Origin: a virus
Length of the DNA: 64,000 nt
Direction: 5' to 3' (one strand)
Virus record (IMG/VR): IMGVR_UViG_3300049460_000150
Coordinates: 1-64,000 of that record
Notes under the pieces: model-generated
Seen by the model: the letters and a program-made list of their open reading frames with translations, nothing else
Told to the model about the DNA's origin: nothing
The model's database searches: none
Made by a program: the position numbers and the translations under genes
In this document: piece after piece, positions 30,199 through 37,047 of the stretch
Numbering within the stretch: position 1 is the first letter of the stretch
Layout of the letters: every line of letters starts with the position of its first letter

Positions 30199-30323
30199 AA
30201 AAAATTCTGGACCCCTGCCGGTCCCGGTCCCGTCGCCAACTAATGCCCAATTTTTAGGCAGTGTTTTCGGTGCCTTTTCCGACCCCAAAAAGTTGCCGAA
30301 AAGTGCATAAAATGCCCCTCAAA

Positions 30324-30356
30324 TTTGCCTAAAATTTGCCTAAAACTTGCCTAAAA
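30324..30356 (+). repeat. Three 11-bp iteron-like repeats TTTGCCTAAAA
   Basis: Three direct copies with exact 11-bp period (third begins with C), so all would face the same side of the helix. Single copies and inverted copies of GCCTAAAA occur at 29512, 29767 and 30253 in the same region. Confidence 0.8.
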
Positions 30357-30442
30357 ATTGAGCATTTCTCGTGCTGCCGATCCACATCCTGATCCACATC
30401 CACATCCAAAATCTGCACCAATTTTCGTTAAGGGGAACATCC

Positions 30443-30613
30443 ATGCGCAACGTCATTCCGACCCAAAAGCGGTCATCACTTTTAGCCTCCCTCACCCGCC
30501 CAATTTCCATACCCGCCTGGGTGCCCATTTTCATCACCCTCACCAACATGGTTTCCATCACCATTTTGGTCATCGCCAACCGAGACATCTTCGCAGCATG
30601 GTTCCACGGCTAA
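30443..30613 (+). CDS. 56-aa membrane protein, unknown
   Basis: Starts MRNVIPTQKRSSLLASLTRP with AAGGGG 8 nt upstream. A basic N-terminus is followed by one transmembrane helix (about residues 24-44, VPIFITLTNMVSITILVIAN), giving an inside N-terminus. An in-frame upstream ATG has no RBS. It is the first clear gene to the right of the origin-like region. Function not recognised. Confidence 0.6.
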   Translation: MRNVIPTQKRSSLLASLTRPISIPAWVPIFITLTNMVSITILVIANRDIFAAWFHG

Positions 30614-30648
30614 ATGCAAGGGGTAAAGCTGCCGCCCTCCCACTGCCC

Positions 30649-30666
30649 GGTCCCGTTTCCGGGACC
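30649..30666. repeat. GGTCCCG hairpin repeat, copy 9
   Basis: Perfect copy, TTTC loop, 35 nt after the 56-aa membrane protein gene. Confidence 0.9.
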
Positions 30667-30711
30667 CGCCACAACCCTGGCCCCAGCATGGACCCCCAAA
30701 GCGATCAGAAT

Positions 30712-30739
30712 CGCCCACAGGGCGTTTTTGGCTTATAAT
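30712..30739 (+). terminator. Terminator followed directly by a -10 box
   Basis: CGCCC / GGGCG stem with a 3-nt loop and TTTTT (30712-30729), then TATAAT at 30734-30739. Same order of terminator then TATAAT as in the left arm. It starts the small-gene operon. Confidence 0.6.
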
Positions 30740-30802
30740 GAGTACCGTTCCACCACTGGCTCCATAATCGCCACCTGAGCGGTTTTAGAGCCTTCTAACA
30801 AA

Positions 30803-30816
30803 GGAGTGACAAAATG
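30803..30816 (+). promoter_or_regulatory. Start-associated sequence GGAGTGACAAAATG, copy 1
   Basis: RBS and start codon within a conserved 13-14-nt block that recurs at 35287, 35585, 44374 and 45996. Confidence 0.75.
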
Positions 30817-31161
30817 ACATCCCACCACACTACCCCGGCCCCGGCCCCGGCCCCGGCCCGGGACGAGACCGTTTCCAACCCCCGCGCCCACCACCTCGGC
30901 CATCGCCTTTACCTCTCCCCTTTGGCGGCGATTAAATCCATACTCCCGGCCACCACTTTTTACGCGCCCAATTTCGCCTCCAAATGCCAAGACACGCTCA
31001 TGGAAATGACCGAACCATTCGATGGTGACGATTTGTTCGTCGCCCTCAACCTCCTGGCCCTCTCGGAAGGCATCCTGCTTTATCGCTTTTACGAGCCGCA
31101 AATTACCACCCTCAATCACGCCGTCACCATCATCAAATACTACGCAATAAGGAAGCCTTAA
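30814..31161 (+). CDS. Unknown 115-aa protein
   Basis: First gene of the long small-gene operon. The N-terminus (residues 8-16) is a PAPAPAPA run coded by repeated CCGGCC hexamers. The rest is helical with LFVALNLLALSEGILLYRFY near residues 73-92. It uses the conserved GGAGTGACAAAATG start. No family recognised. Confidence 0.65.
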   Translation: MTSHHTTPAPAPAPARDETVSNPRAHHLGHRLYLSPLAAIKSILPATTFYAPNFASKCQDTLMEMTEPFDGDDLFVALNLLALSEGILLYRFYEPQITTLNHAVTIIKYYAIRKP

Positions 31162-31163
31162 AA

Positions 31164-31721
31164 ATGGCTATTTCAAGCCCAAAACCACCAAAGCCGCCGA
31201 AGCCAGCACCCAAAGTCAAGCCCACTGGCCGTAAGACCTCCTGGCCCACTAAAATTGACGCACCACCGGAGGCTCTTGCACTGTACGAAATGATCTCGTC
31301 CCTGCAACACAGCACGGCGTTCAAGACTTGCCACCCATATCAAGGTGCCACCAGCAAAAATACGGGCATTCCGATGTTCAAGTTTGAAGGGCGAGTCCAT
31401 GCGATGCCTTACATCATCTGTTCCTTCATGGGAATCGAGTACGGCACCCGTAACTGCAAAACCTACGGCTGCATGAACCCTTTCCACTATTCGCCTCCAC
31501 CGCGAATTTCGGGGGCGCAAATGGCCCATATTGACCTGCCAATGCCAACGCTGGCACCGGACTATCACGACCTCCTGGAATACTACGTCGAGGAAGTGGG
31601 AATACAGCCCAATTACACCGCACTTCGCGCTGCAATTCCCACTGACGACATCAGTGACGCCGCCTTGCGGGCGGCAGTGCAAGCTTGGCCCGGTCCCGGT
31701 CCCGGAAACGAGACCCTTTAA
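31164..31721 (+). CDS. Unknown 185-aa protein with degenerate HNH-like zinc motif
   Basis: The N-terminal 30 residues are Lys/Pro-rich. The middle (about 68-115) reads PMFKFEGRVHAMPY...CKTYGCMNPFHYSPPP, which has the layout of phage HNH nucleases (grip helix, then Cys-x-x-x-x-Cys-x-Asn-Pro-x-His), but the first catalytic His is not clear. The last codons are formed by hairpin copy 10 (GPGPGNETL). It may be an inactive or divergent HNH protein; binding of nucleic acid is inferred. Confidence 0.6.
   Translation: MAISSPKPPKPPKPAPKVKPTGRKTSWPTKIDAPPEALALYEMISSLQHSTAFKTCHPYQGATSKNTGIPMFKFEGRVHAMPYIICSFMGIEYGTRNCKTYGCMNPFHYSPPPRISGAQMAHIDLPMPTLAPDYHDLLEYYVEEVGIQPNYTALRAAIPTDDISDAALRAAVQAWPGPGPGNETL
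31698..31715. repeat. GGTCCCG hairpin repeat, copy 10 (in frame at a gene end)
   Basis: GGTCCCGGAAACGAGACC, preceded by an extra GGTCCC half arm. The 3' arm has one changed base. It forms the last codons of the upstream gene, and removal would truncate it. Confidence 0.85.
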
Positions 31722-31743
31722 GTCCCCCACCCCAGGAGTAATC

Positions 31744-32088
31744 ATGAACGTCCTCACCTTTAGCACCATCGGGCTGCAAAATCCGAACGTCACCACCACC
31801 AATTACACCGCCATCCAACACGCTGGCGTCGTCTTCACCCTCATCAACGGGGAAACGCACGTTTCCGTGGCCCAGCCGGACCAGAAACCGGACGGCTTTG
31901 CCGTGTATGGTCGCAGCCCAGAGGGTATGGCTGAGTGGATCGCTGATTTCGATAGCGAATTGCACTCGATGCTCTTTGCATCCACTCTGTCCTACGTCAT
32001 GGGCGTGCCAATCGAGGATAAAGTCTTCAACGTGGACGCCATTTCTGCGGCAATCTTCACCCTCAACAATCAAGGGCAACCGAACTAG
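31744..32088 (+). CDS. Unknown 114-aa protein
   Basis: Starts MNVLTFSTIGLQNPNVTTTN with CAGGAG upstream. Beta-rich first half (AGVVFTLINGETHVSVAQPD), helical second half (MAEWIADFDSELHSMLFAST). The reading frame is open further upstream, but that part overlaps the preceding gene and the hairpin. No family recognised. Confidence 0.65.
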   Translation: MNVLTFSTIGLQNPNVTTTNYTAIQHAGVVFTLINGETHVSVAQPDQKPDGFAVYGRSPEGMAEWIADFDSELHSMLFASTLSYVMGVPIEDKVFNVDAISAAIFTLNNQGQPN

Positions 32089-32146
32089 CCATGGGCTAAA
32101 GCCGTTTCCCCCTAATCTTCTAACCCTTTTCCTATAGGAATACTCA

Positions 32147-32434
32147 ATGAGTCTCGGTCAACGTAAAATGCGCGCCAAAGCTGATGCCTTGGCACCCTCT
32201 GTTCTGATCTGCGGCCACCGTGGCATGGAGTGGATCGTCATCACGGGTGGCGGTTTCAGCACCCATTTCTACTACGGCAAAGAGGGACCCAACGGTCCCG
32301 TTTCCGAGACCAATACCGGCCTCTTGGCAAGCGTCTCGGACGACTTCAAACCATGGGCCAAGAAACTGCTCAAGGATTACAACAATTTGAGGACTCAAAA
32401 TGAGAACAAAGTTCCAGTTAAGCGCCGAGCCTAA
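32147..32434 (+). CDS. Unknown 95-aa protein
   Basis: Contains HRGMEWIVITGGGFSTHFYY, a beta-rich core, then an in-frame hairpin repeat (NGPVSETN) in a loop and a helical, basic C-terminus. Its end overlaps the next gene by 35 nt. No family recognised. Confidence 0.6.
   Translation: MSLGQRKMRAKADALAPSVLICGHRGMEWIVITGGGFSTHFYYGKEGPNGPVSETNTGLLASVSDDFKPWAKKLLKDYNNLRTQNENKVPVKRRA
32294..32311. repeat. GGTCCCG hairpin repeat, copy 11 (in frame)
   Basis: GGTCCCGTTTCCGAGACC, one changed base in the 3' arm, read as GPVSET. Confidence 0.85.
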
Positions 32435-32660
32435 CGAAGTGCATCTGATCCGCAACGCGAACTTTAAAAAGATTGCGGTGCTGATCCCATGCAATAAGGA
32501 CGATGAGGTTCGTGAGCTGGTGTCCATGATCGAAAAAGGACCCTTTCCTGGCTTCCAAAACGTCACAAACTGCACAACCGCTGGCCCCAGTGTTCACCTC
32601 AGTTTTGCCAGCGCCGATGATGCTCGTGCTTTCTTCAACTTTATCTGGAGTACCCAATAA
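32400..32660 (+). CDS. Unknown 86-aa protein
   Basis: Small alpha/beta protein (KKIAVLIPCNKDDEVRELVS, then VHLSFASADDARAFFNFIW). It overlaps the previous gene by 35 nt and the next by 1 nt (TAATG), with a GAGGACTC start region. No family recognised. Confidence 0.6.
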   Translation: MRTKFQLSAEPNEVHLIRNANFKKIAVLIPCNKDDEVRELVSMIEKGPFPGFQNVTNCTTAGPSVHLSFASADDARAFFNFIWSTQ

Positions 32661-33058
32661 TGGAACTCTATTACAAACCTGACGCCTCCTTTGTTGGCGT
32701 CGGCGCGACCATCAAGACCCAATCCTGGGGCCTCGTTTACATCACCCAGATAGAATACCCAAAGGTTACGATCCGTTTCCAAACCGGACGCACCTTGACC
32801 AGCGATGCCGGGACCTTTGGTTGCGAGTGGCGTAGGACGCAAGAGGAAATAGACGCGGCTGTCGCCGAAGCCCGTACTAATCGCCAGCCAACAATCTGGG
32901 CCGTTGCCGTGCCACTTTTGGTTGAGGGTCAAGACATCCATGAAGTGCGCCAAATCCTGGCCGAGTTGTTCGCAGGACTCCAGCACAGCAATGTGGTATC
33001 CATCAACACGGAAGTGTCGGGCATCAGTACCGGCGTTTATCGGGGAGACTTGGAATGA
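32660..33058 (+). CDS. Unknown 132-aa protein
   Basis: Beta-rich N-terminal half (ATIKTQSWGLVYITQIEYPK, TIRFQTGRTL) that looks like a small SH3-like barrel, then a helical segment with EEIDAAVAEARTNRQ. TAATG-coupled to the gene before and ATGA-coupled to the gene after. No family recognised. Confidence 0.6.
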   Translation: MELYYKPDASFVGVGATIKTQSWGLVYITQIEYPKVTIRFQTGRTLTSDAGTFGCEWRRTQEEIDAAVAEARTNRQPTIWAVAVPLLVEGQDIHEVRQILAELFAGLQHSNVVSINTEVSGISTGVYRGDLE

Positions 33059-33285
33059 AAATCTTTGCCAATCTGTTCGGCTCTCGTGAACCACACGAAG
33101 CCATGGGGCGCATGATCGAAGAAACGCTCGATGAATCACGAGCGCAACTGTTCCAGACCCGTCTGGAAAAGGAGCGCGTACTTAGCGATGAATCGAAGCT
33201 CATGCGCCGCATCGAACGCCTCGAAAAAGAGGAAAAAGAACACGCCGAAAAGCGTGAAGCCCAAAGGGCCTCAACCCTGCTGTAA
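33055..33285 (+). CDS. Small coiled-coil protein, unknown
   Basis: 76 aa, with Arg/Glu/Lys-rich coiled coil over residues 18-70 (FQTRLEKERVLSDESKLMRR). The ATGA overlap with the preceding gene indicates translational coupling. A hairpin repeat follows its stop by two bases. Confidence 0.6.
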   Translation: MKIFANLFGSREPHEAMGRMIEETLDESRAQLFQTRLEKERVLSDESKLMRRIERLEKEEKEHAEKREAQRASTLL

Positions 33286-33287
33286 AG

Positions 33288-33305
33288 GGTCCCGGAAACG
33301 GGACC
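33288..33305. repeat. GGTCCCG hairpin repeat, copy 12
   Basis: Perfect copy, GAAA loop, directly after a stop codon. Confidence 0.9.
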
Positions 33306-33336
33306 ATAACACCACCTTATCCAAAGGATAATAGCC

Positions 33337-33789
33337 ATGAACACCCTCTCCCAAGAGAACATCAAGAAAACCTACTTCGGTGTCGTCACAGATATCAGCG
33401 AGATTTTCGAGCGCTTCCTGTACTGCCACGATGCCACCTTTCACCCAGACCGTGGAAGCCTCACGCCGCGCCCTGAAGGCTTCTATTTCTGCCCCGGTCG
33501 CGGCACGACTGTCGAAACGTGGCTGAATTGGGGAAAGCCGCGCCCTAAATCGGGCAATCTGTCGGTCAAACCGACCTACAAAGTCGCCACCGCTGTCTTG
33601 AAGCGATCCATGGAGGGCAAAATCGGCGGTTTTCAGATCATACCCTGGGAACACGCTGGTCACGCCCTCATCATTGGCAGTGACAGCACGGGAATTGCCT
33701 CTGTTTGGCTGGCGTTTATCCCGCTGGACAAACTCCCGACGATCAATCAGGACAACACGCCCATCTGGGACGGCAAAGCCGATGTCTAA
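33337..33789 (+). CDS. Unknown 150-aa protein
   Basis: Helical N-terminus (NIKKTYFGVVTDISEIFERF) and beta-rich remainder (GGFQIIPWEHAGHALIIGSD). The end overlaps the zinc-finger gene by 8 nt. No family recognised. Confidence 0.6.
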   Translation: MNTLSQENIKKTYFGVVTDISEIFERFLYCHDATFHPDRGSLTPRPEGFYFCPGRGTTVETWLNWGKPRPKSGNLSVKPTYKVATAVLKRSMEGKIGGFQIIPWEHAGHALIIGSDSTGIASVWLAFIPLDKLPTINQDNTPIWDGKADV

Positions 33790-34219
33790 ACCGACTCCTG
33801 ATAACCCCTCGCGCCGTGCCATGGCCCGCGTCCCGAATCCCCTGCCAATTCCCACCAATTGCCCGCACTGCGGCGCTCTGGTCTTTTGTGTAGGCAACCA
33901 AACGATCTATGGTAGGCCGTTTGGTGACTGGCCGTACGCCTACCAATGTGCACGCCCCTCCTGTGGGGCCTATGTCGGCCTGCATCCGTTCACAAACTAC
34001 CCACTTGGCACGCTGGCGGATGAGCAAACTCGTCGCGCTCGAAGTCTCGCCAAGGATTACTTCAACCCACTGTGGAAAAACCGGGTCATGACCCGCACCG
34101 AAGCCTATGCCTGGCTTGCGACCGTCATGAATCTCCCACCTGAGCTGTGCCATTTCGGCCTGTTCAACGTGGACCAGTGCAGCGCCGCAGTTAAACACAT
34201 CATGGAGCGTACAAAATGA
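33782..34219 (+). CDS. DUF3268-type zinc-finger protein
   Basis: 145-aa protein matching the DUF3268 pattern: a zinc ribbon with CPHC near residue 23 and C-x4-C (CARPSC) near residue 52, then AYVGLHPFTNYPLGTLAD, FNPLWKNR, TRTEAYAWLATVMNLP and ELCHFGLFNVDQC. The family is found in phages and prophages, and its role is unknown. It begins inside the previous gene (8-nt overlap) and overlaps the next by 4 nt. A longer in-frame extension exists but lies within the upstream gene. Confidence 0.75.
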   Translation: MSKPTPDNPSRRAMARVPNPLPIPTNCPHCGALVFCVGNQTIYGRPFGDWPYAYQCARPSCGAYVGLHPFTNYPLGTLADEQTRRARSLAKDYFNPLWKNRVMTRTEAYAWLATVMNLPPELCHFGLFNVDQCSAAVKHIMERTK

Positions 34220-34752
34220 CTCAAAATTTCGACACAAAAGAGAACCGCGCCAAGCAGTTTAAGCGCGGCCTCCGCGATGCCAAGACTGCCCAAGTCCCGT
34301 TTGGTCAATCCAACGAGCTGGGAACCGTCGCCACGAATCTGGATCGCGCCTACCGCAAGGGCTGGATTGCGGGGCGCAATGAAGATACCCACCTCACGCC
34401 GCCTATCCCGAACATCAAAACATCGGGCCGTTTGCACTGGCTGAAATACTTCCACGAGTTGACGCCCAAAGAGCGGGCCGAACTCGATTACATCACCGAT
34501 GACACCAACTCCTTCCTGCGCCACCAAGGTCATGTGTACGACCTGGGTGAGTTTTCGCGCATCATCCCGCCCGAAGAAATCGGCACGCGCCATCTGCATC
34601 CTATGTGCCTGCACGACTGGCACGGCGACTACGACAACTGGGACGCCTACCTGGGCGATTCGGCTTTTAGCATGGTCCTCATCCGTTATGAGCGTGACAG
34701 CAGCGGCGACATCAACGCCGAACGGGCCGTGATCGGACACGCATCATGGTAA
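34216..34752 (+). CDS. Unknown 178-aa protein
   Basis: Basic helical N-terminus (ENRAKQFKRGLRDAKTAQ and YRKGWIAGRNED, resembling a ribosome-modulation-factor-like Arg/Gly motif), then an acidic, aromatic-rich C-terminal part (LHDWHGDYDNWDAYLGDS). ATGA overlap with the zinc-finger gene. No family recognised. Confidence 0.6.
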   Translation: MTQNFDTKENRAKQFKRGLRDAKTAQVPFGQSNELGTVATNLDRAYRKGWIAGRNEDTHLTPPIPNIKTSGRLHWLKYFHELTPKERAELDYITDDTNSFLRHQGHVYDLGEFSRIIPPEEIGTRHLHPMCLHDWHGDYDNWDAYLGDSAFSMVLIRYERDSSGDINAERAVIGHASW

Positions 34753-35015
34753 CGTACTTTGTTGAGGTGACGGACACCTACGGCGGCGAGGCAAACTACT
34801 GCTGGGCGCACCACTTCAAAGTGGAAGCAAAAACCGAGCGCGGCGCTGTCCGTAAAGTGCGCCGTGAAATGGAGCTTGGTTCTTCTCGCTGCGTGATGGA
34901 TGCTGGCGACATGCAACGCTGGGACATTAAAGGCGCTGCCATTTGCATGTTCGTGGAGTGGTACGACGAGACCCGTCACGGACTCGATAAATACGCTAAA
35001 CAGCGTGACCTGTAA
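34746..35015 (+). CDS. Unknown 89-aa protein
   Basis: Alpha/beta protein (ANYCWAHHFKVEAKTERGAV, KVRREMELGSSRCVMDAG) with a Trp/Tyr-rich C-terminus. It overlaps the previous gene by 7 nt. A hairpin repeat follows one base after its stop. Confidence 0.6.
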   Translation: MVTYFVEVTDTYGGEANYCWAHHFKVEAKTERGAVRKVRREMELGSSRCVMDAGDMQRWDIKGAAICMFVEWYDETRHGLDKYAKQRDL

Positions 35016-35016
35016 C

Positions 35017-35034
35017 GGTCCCGTTTCCGGGACC
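35017..35034. repeat. GGTCCCG hairpin repeat, copy 13
   Basis: Perfect copy, TTTC loop, between a stop codon and the next RBS. Followed by CTTTCCA, as after copy 16. Confidence 0.9.
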
Positions 35035-35058
35035 TTTCCACTTCAAAGGAGTAACACC

Positions 35059-35247
35059 ATGAAATCACAGAATGGTTACGTGTTTTTCTACGGCAGCAAG
35101 CGCGTCGAACTGTACGCCGACAGCCTGTATGCGGCAAAGGTGGCGGCAATTGCGCATTTCAAAGCGCCGAAGTCGAAGCAACACATGGTCCACGGCGCAC
35201 TCGCTGAAAAAGCGGGAAGCGCCGTGATCCACACGCCAACGGAATAG
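35059..35247 (+). CDS. Unknown 62-aa protein
   Basis: MKSQNGYVFFYGSKRVELYA starts a small protein whose middle (SLYAAKVAAIAHFKAPKSKQ) forms a helix; this layout of short strand, then amphipathic helix with basic end, occurs in many small phage proteins. RBS AAAGGAGTAAC. Flanked by hairpin repeats on both sides. Confidence 0.65.
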   Translation: MKSQNGYVFFYGSKRVELYADSLYAAKVAAIAHFKAPKSKQHMVHGALAEKAGSAVIHTPTE

Positions 35248-35263
35248 TCCCGTTTCCGGGACC
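35246..35263. repeat. GGTCCCG hairpin repeat, copy 14
   Basis: AGTCCCGTTTCCGGGACC; first base changed, because it overlaps the TAG stop codon of the upstream gene. Confidence 0.85.
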
Positions 35264-35286
35264 TCACCTCACCACAACCTTTAAAC

Positions 35287-35300
35287 GGAGTGACAAAATG
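35287..35300 (+). promoter_or_regulatory. Start-associated sequence GGAGTGACAAAATG, copy 2
   Basis: Identical to copy 1; 23 nt after hairpin copy 14. Confidence 0.75.
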
Positions 35301-35591
35301 AACATAGATAAAATCATGAAAGCCTGGACGAATGAACTTCAGGAAGCCGCAGTTATGGAAGGCTGGGATTTGTTTACTGCCACCGATGGAAGTCCTGTTC
35401 AAGTGCAGCGCTTCGATGACGCTGAGGAATTGCCATTCGGTGCGCACCATTTAACGTGCGATGCTGAGGCAATGATGATCGTCAGGACCGGCACCGGGCC
35501 ACATCATGCCGTTGCACGCAAAATACTGCACGACCATTTCCCCGCCGAGTGGGCCATTATGAACGCCGCTATATTCAGTCCAAAGGAGTGA
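35298..35591 (+). CDS. Unknown 97-aa protein
   Basis: Acidic alpha/beta protein (MKAWTNELQEAAVMEGWDLF, HHLTCDAEAMMIVRTGTGPH, ARKILHDHFPAEWAIMNAAI). It has the layout of a small phage protein of the helix-strand type, with no named family. Uses the conserved start block; the gene after it uses the same block. Confidence 0.65.
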   Translation: MNIDKIMKAWTNELQEAAVMEGWDLFTATDGSPVQVQRFDDAEELPFGAHHLTCDAEAMMIVRTGTGPHHAVARKILHDHFPAEWAIMNAAIFSPKE

Positions 35592-35598
35592 CAAAATG
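35585..35598 (+). promoter_or_regulatory. Start-associated sequence GGAGTGACAAAATG, copy 3
   Basis: Identical to copy 1. Overlaps the stop codon of the preceding gene. Confidence 0.75.
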
Positions 35599-35907
35599 AA
35601 CGAGAAATTGATAGCGATACTGCGTGCCATTTGCGAAGACACGGATGGTGCCTGCGCCGCCTACAGCCACAGCAAATCTGCCTACGTCCACATCGTAACG
35701 GAGGACAACATCAACGAGGCCAAGGAACTCCTGGCCGAGATCGACCAGACTTACGAGGTCGTCAAGTGCTTTTCCGGCGACACGCCGCAGGAAGTCACGC
35801 ACACCGGCCTGACCAAAGATGAGGCCAAGGACATCGTAGGCGGAGACGACACCAGCGGCACCCTCCCCACGGGTGAGAAGTGGATGCTCATCTTCCGTGC
35901 GGAGTAA
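35596..35907 (+). CDS. Unknown 103-aa protein
   Basis: Acidic (ICEDTDGACAAYSHSKSAYV, NINEAKELLAEIDQTYEVVK), alpha/beta, ending in WMLIFRAE. No family recognised. Confidence 0.65.
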   Translation: MNEKLIAILRAICEDTDGACAAYSHSKSAYVHIVTEDNINEAKELLAEIDQTYEVVKCFSGDTPQEVTHTGLTKDEAKDIVGGDDTSGTLPTGEKWMLIFRAE

Positions 35908-35909
35908 CC

Positions 35910-36173
35910 ATGGCCTCCGAACGCTTCATTGAGACCACTTACTACTTCCACAAAGAGGTAGTCAAGATCACTCGCGCCGCCCACCCTGAAAATGCTTTGC
36001 CAAACGCGGTGCGGCACCTGCTGCAAAACGACTACGGTGCCACCGTGGTCGAGGTCACGGACCTCCAATACGGCGAACTGCTGGCCGTGGCAACGTACAA
36101 GATCGGCGAGAAATTGCAGATCATTTTCGAAAAGAACCCGCACCGTCCTGTGTGCATAAAGTGGGAGATTTGA
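35910..36173 (+). CDS. Unknown 87-aa protein
   Basis: MASERFIETTYYFHKEVVKI start with GGAGTAACC upstream. An in-frame extension of ten codons lies within the preceding gene and is not used. Beta strand, helix (HPENALPNAVRHLLQNDYGA) and strand order. No family recognised. Confidence 0.6.
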   Translation: MASERFIETTYYFHKEVVKITRAAHPENALPNAVRHLLQNDYGATVVEVTDLQYGELLAVATYKIGEKLQIIFEKNPHRPVCIKWEI

Positions 36174-36174
36174 C

Positions 36175-36432
36175 ATGGCAACTTACGAAGAACTGGACTC
36201 TCGCGTCAAGGTGGAATTTGTCGCCGCCGCACTGGCTGAAAAAGAGCCTGAAATGCTGGCTAAAGTCTTTACTGTTTGCGCCCGCCATTTTCATCATGGC
36301 AGGGACATCAGCGTGTTCTGTTCCGAGCGCAAGAAAGATGGCTGGCTGGAATGGCTGGTGAAAGTGGATGGCCGTATCACCATCGGCGTGATCCAGCGCA
36401 CCGTCGGTGCTGAATTCGAACTGCATTCCTAA
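36175..36432 (+). CDS. Unknown 85-aa protein
   Basis: Helical N-terminus (VEFVAAALAEKEPEMLAKVF), then a beta region with His and Cys (CARHFHHGRDISVFCSERKK). No family recognised. A hairpin follows. Confidence 0.6.
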   Translation: MATYEELDSRVKVEFVAAALAEKEPEMLAKVFTVCARHFHHGRDISVFCSERKKDGWLEWLVKVDGRITIGVIQRTVGAEFELHS

Positions 36433-36443
36433 CCCACGGTCCC

Positions 36444-36461
36444 GGTCCCGTTTTCGGGACC
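36444..36461. repeat. GGTCCCG hairpin repeat, copy 15
   Basis: GGTCCCGTTTTCGGGACC, TTTT loop, preceded by an extra GGTCCC half arm (36438). Confidence 0.9.
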
Positions 36462-36489
36462 ACACGCACACATTTTTTCGGAGAATAAT

Positions 36490-36999
36490 ATGAACCAAGT
36501 CCACATCATGCGTACCACCCTCGTCAACGAAGTAATGCGCCTCGCAAGCCTGTTCGCCACGGCCCGTGTCCGTCACCACGTTGTCAACGCGGGCCTCAAC
36601 GGCAATTCCGCCGAGACCAAAGAGGGCGTTCAAAAGCGTGTTATCAAGGCTGAAAACGAGCTGCGCGGCTATGCCAATGGTTTGGCTCTCCTTTCGGAGA
36701 ACAATGAGGTCGCCAAAGCCCTCATGCGCAAGCAGGAACTCATCGCCGACATCGGCTTTGAAGTCGGCCACTGGTGGGAGCGCACCACCAACAGCGGTTG
36801 CAGCAAGATCATGGAACATTGCGACGGCTCGCGCGGCCTGATGCAACTGGTTGTGGAATGGGCCGGTGAATTCGACACGTTCTGGGAAGCGTTGGACGAG
36901 GACGACGACCGCCGCGAAAACTACATCGAAGAAATCGTTAATTTCACGGCGAAAAAGATCGCCGCGTTGGCCCTGGACGCCGGGGTCGATTCTAAATAA
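36490..36999 (+). CDS. Unknown 169-aa helical protein
   Basis: All-helical (MRTTLVNEVMRLASLFATAR, KRVIKAENELRGYANGLALL) with a long acidic C-terminus (ALDEDDDRRENYIEEI). No family recognised. Between hairpin copies 15 and 16. Confidence 0.65.
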   Translation: MNQVHIMRTTLVNEVMRLASLFATARVRHHVVNAGLNGNSAETKEGVQKRVIKAENELRGYANGLALLSENNEVAKALMRKQELIADIGFEVGHWWERTTNSGCSKIMEHCDGSRGLMQLVVEWAGEFDTFWEALDEDDDRRENYIEEIVNFTAKKIAALALDAGVDSK

Positions 37000-37007
37000 C
37001 ACATAAG

Positions 37008-37025
37008 GGTCCCGTTTCCGGGACC
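37008..37025. repeat. GGTCCCG hairpin repeat, copy 16
   Basis: Perfect copy, TTTC loop, followed by CTTTCCA as after copy 13. Confidence 0.9.
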
Positions 37026-37047
37026 TTTCCATATCAGGGAGAACGTC

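Larger units (their letters stand above)
29462..30442. other. Non-coding control region of about 1 kb (DnaA boxes, operators, tandem repeats)
   Basis: Apart from one possible 41-aa frame (29927-30052) no gene is supported. In order it holds DnaA boxes (to 29584), an operator half (29589), a TGGTCTAGACCA palindrome (29662), a perfect 17-bp operator (29704), TGCCTAAAAATGAGGCA (29767), another operator (29814), hairpin copy 8 (29868), five 12-bp repeats (29949-30008), operator-like sites (30127, 30182) and three 11-bp repeats (30324-30356). An origin, a partition site or a lysogeny control region are the main options. Confidence 0.65.

Noticed and set aside
29949-30356. CRISPR array
   Set aside because: The repeats are 11-12 bp, directly tandem, and have no spacers or cas genes.
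30358-30738. Longer open frame (126 codons) with a PHPDPHPHP start
   Set aside because: No RBS and unlikely composition; the overlapping 56-aa frame with RBS and a transmembrane helix is preferred.
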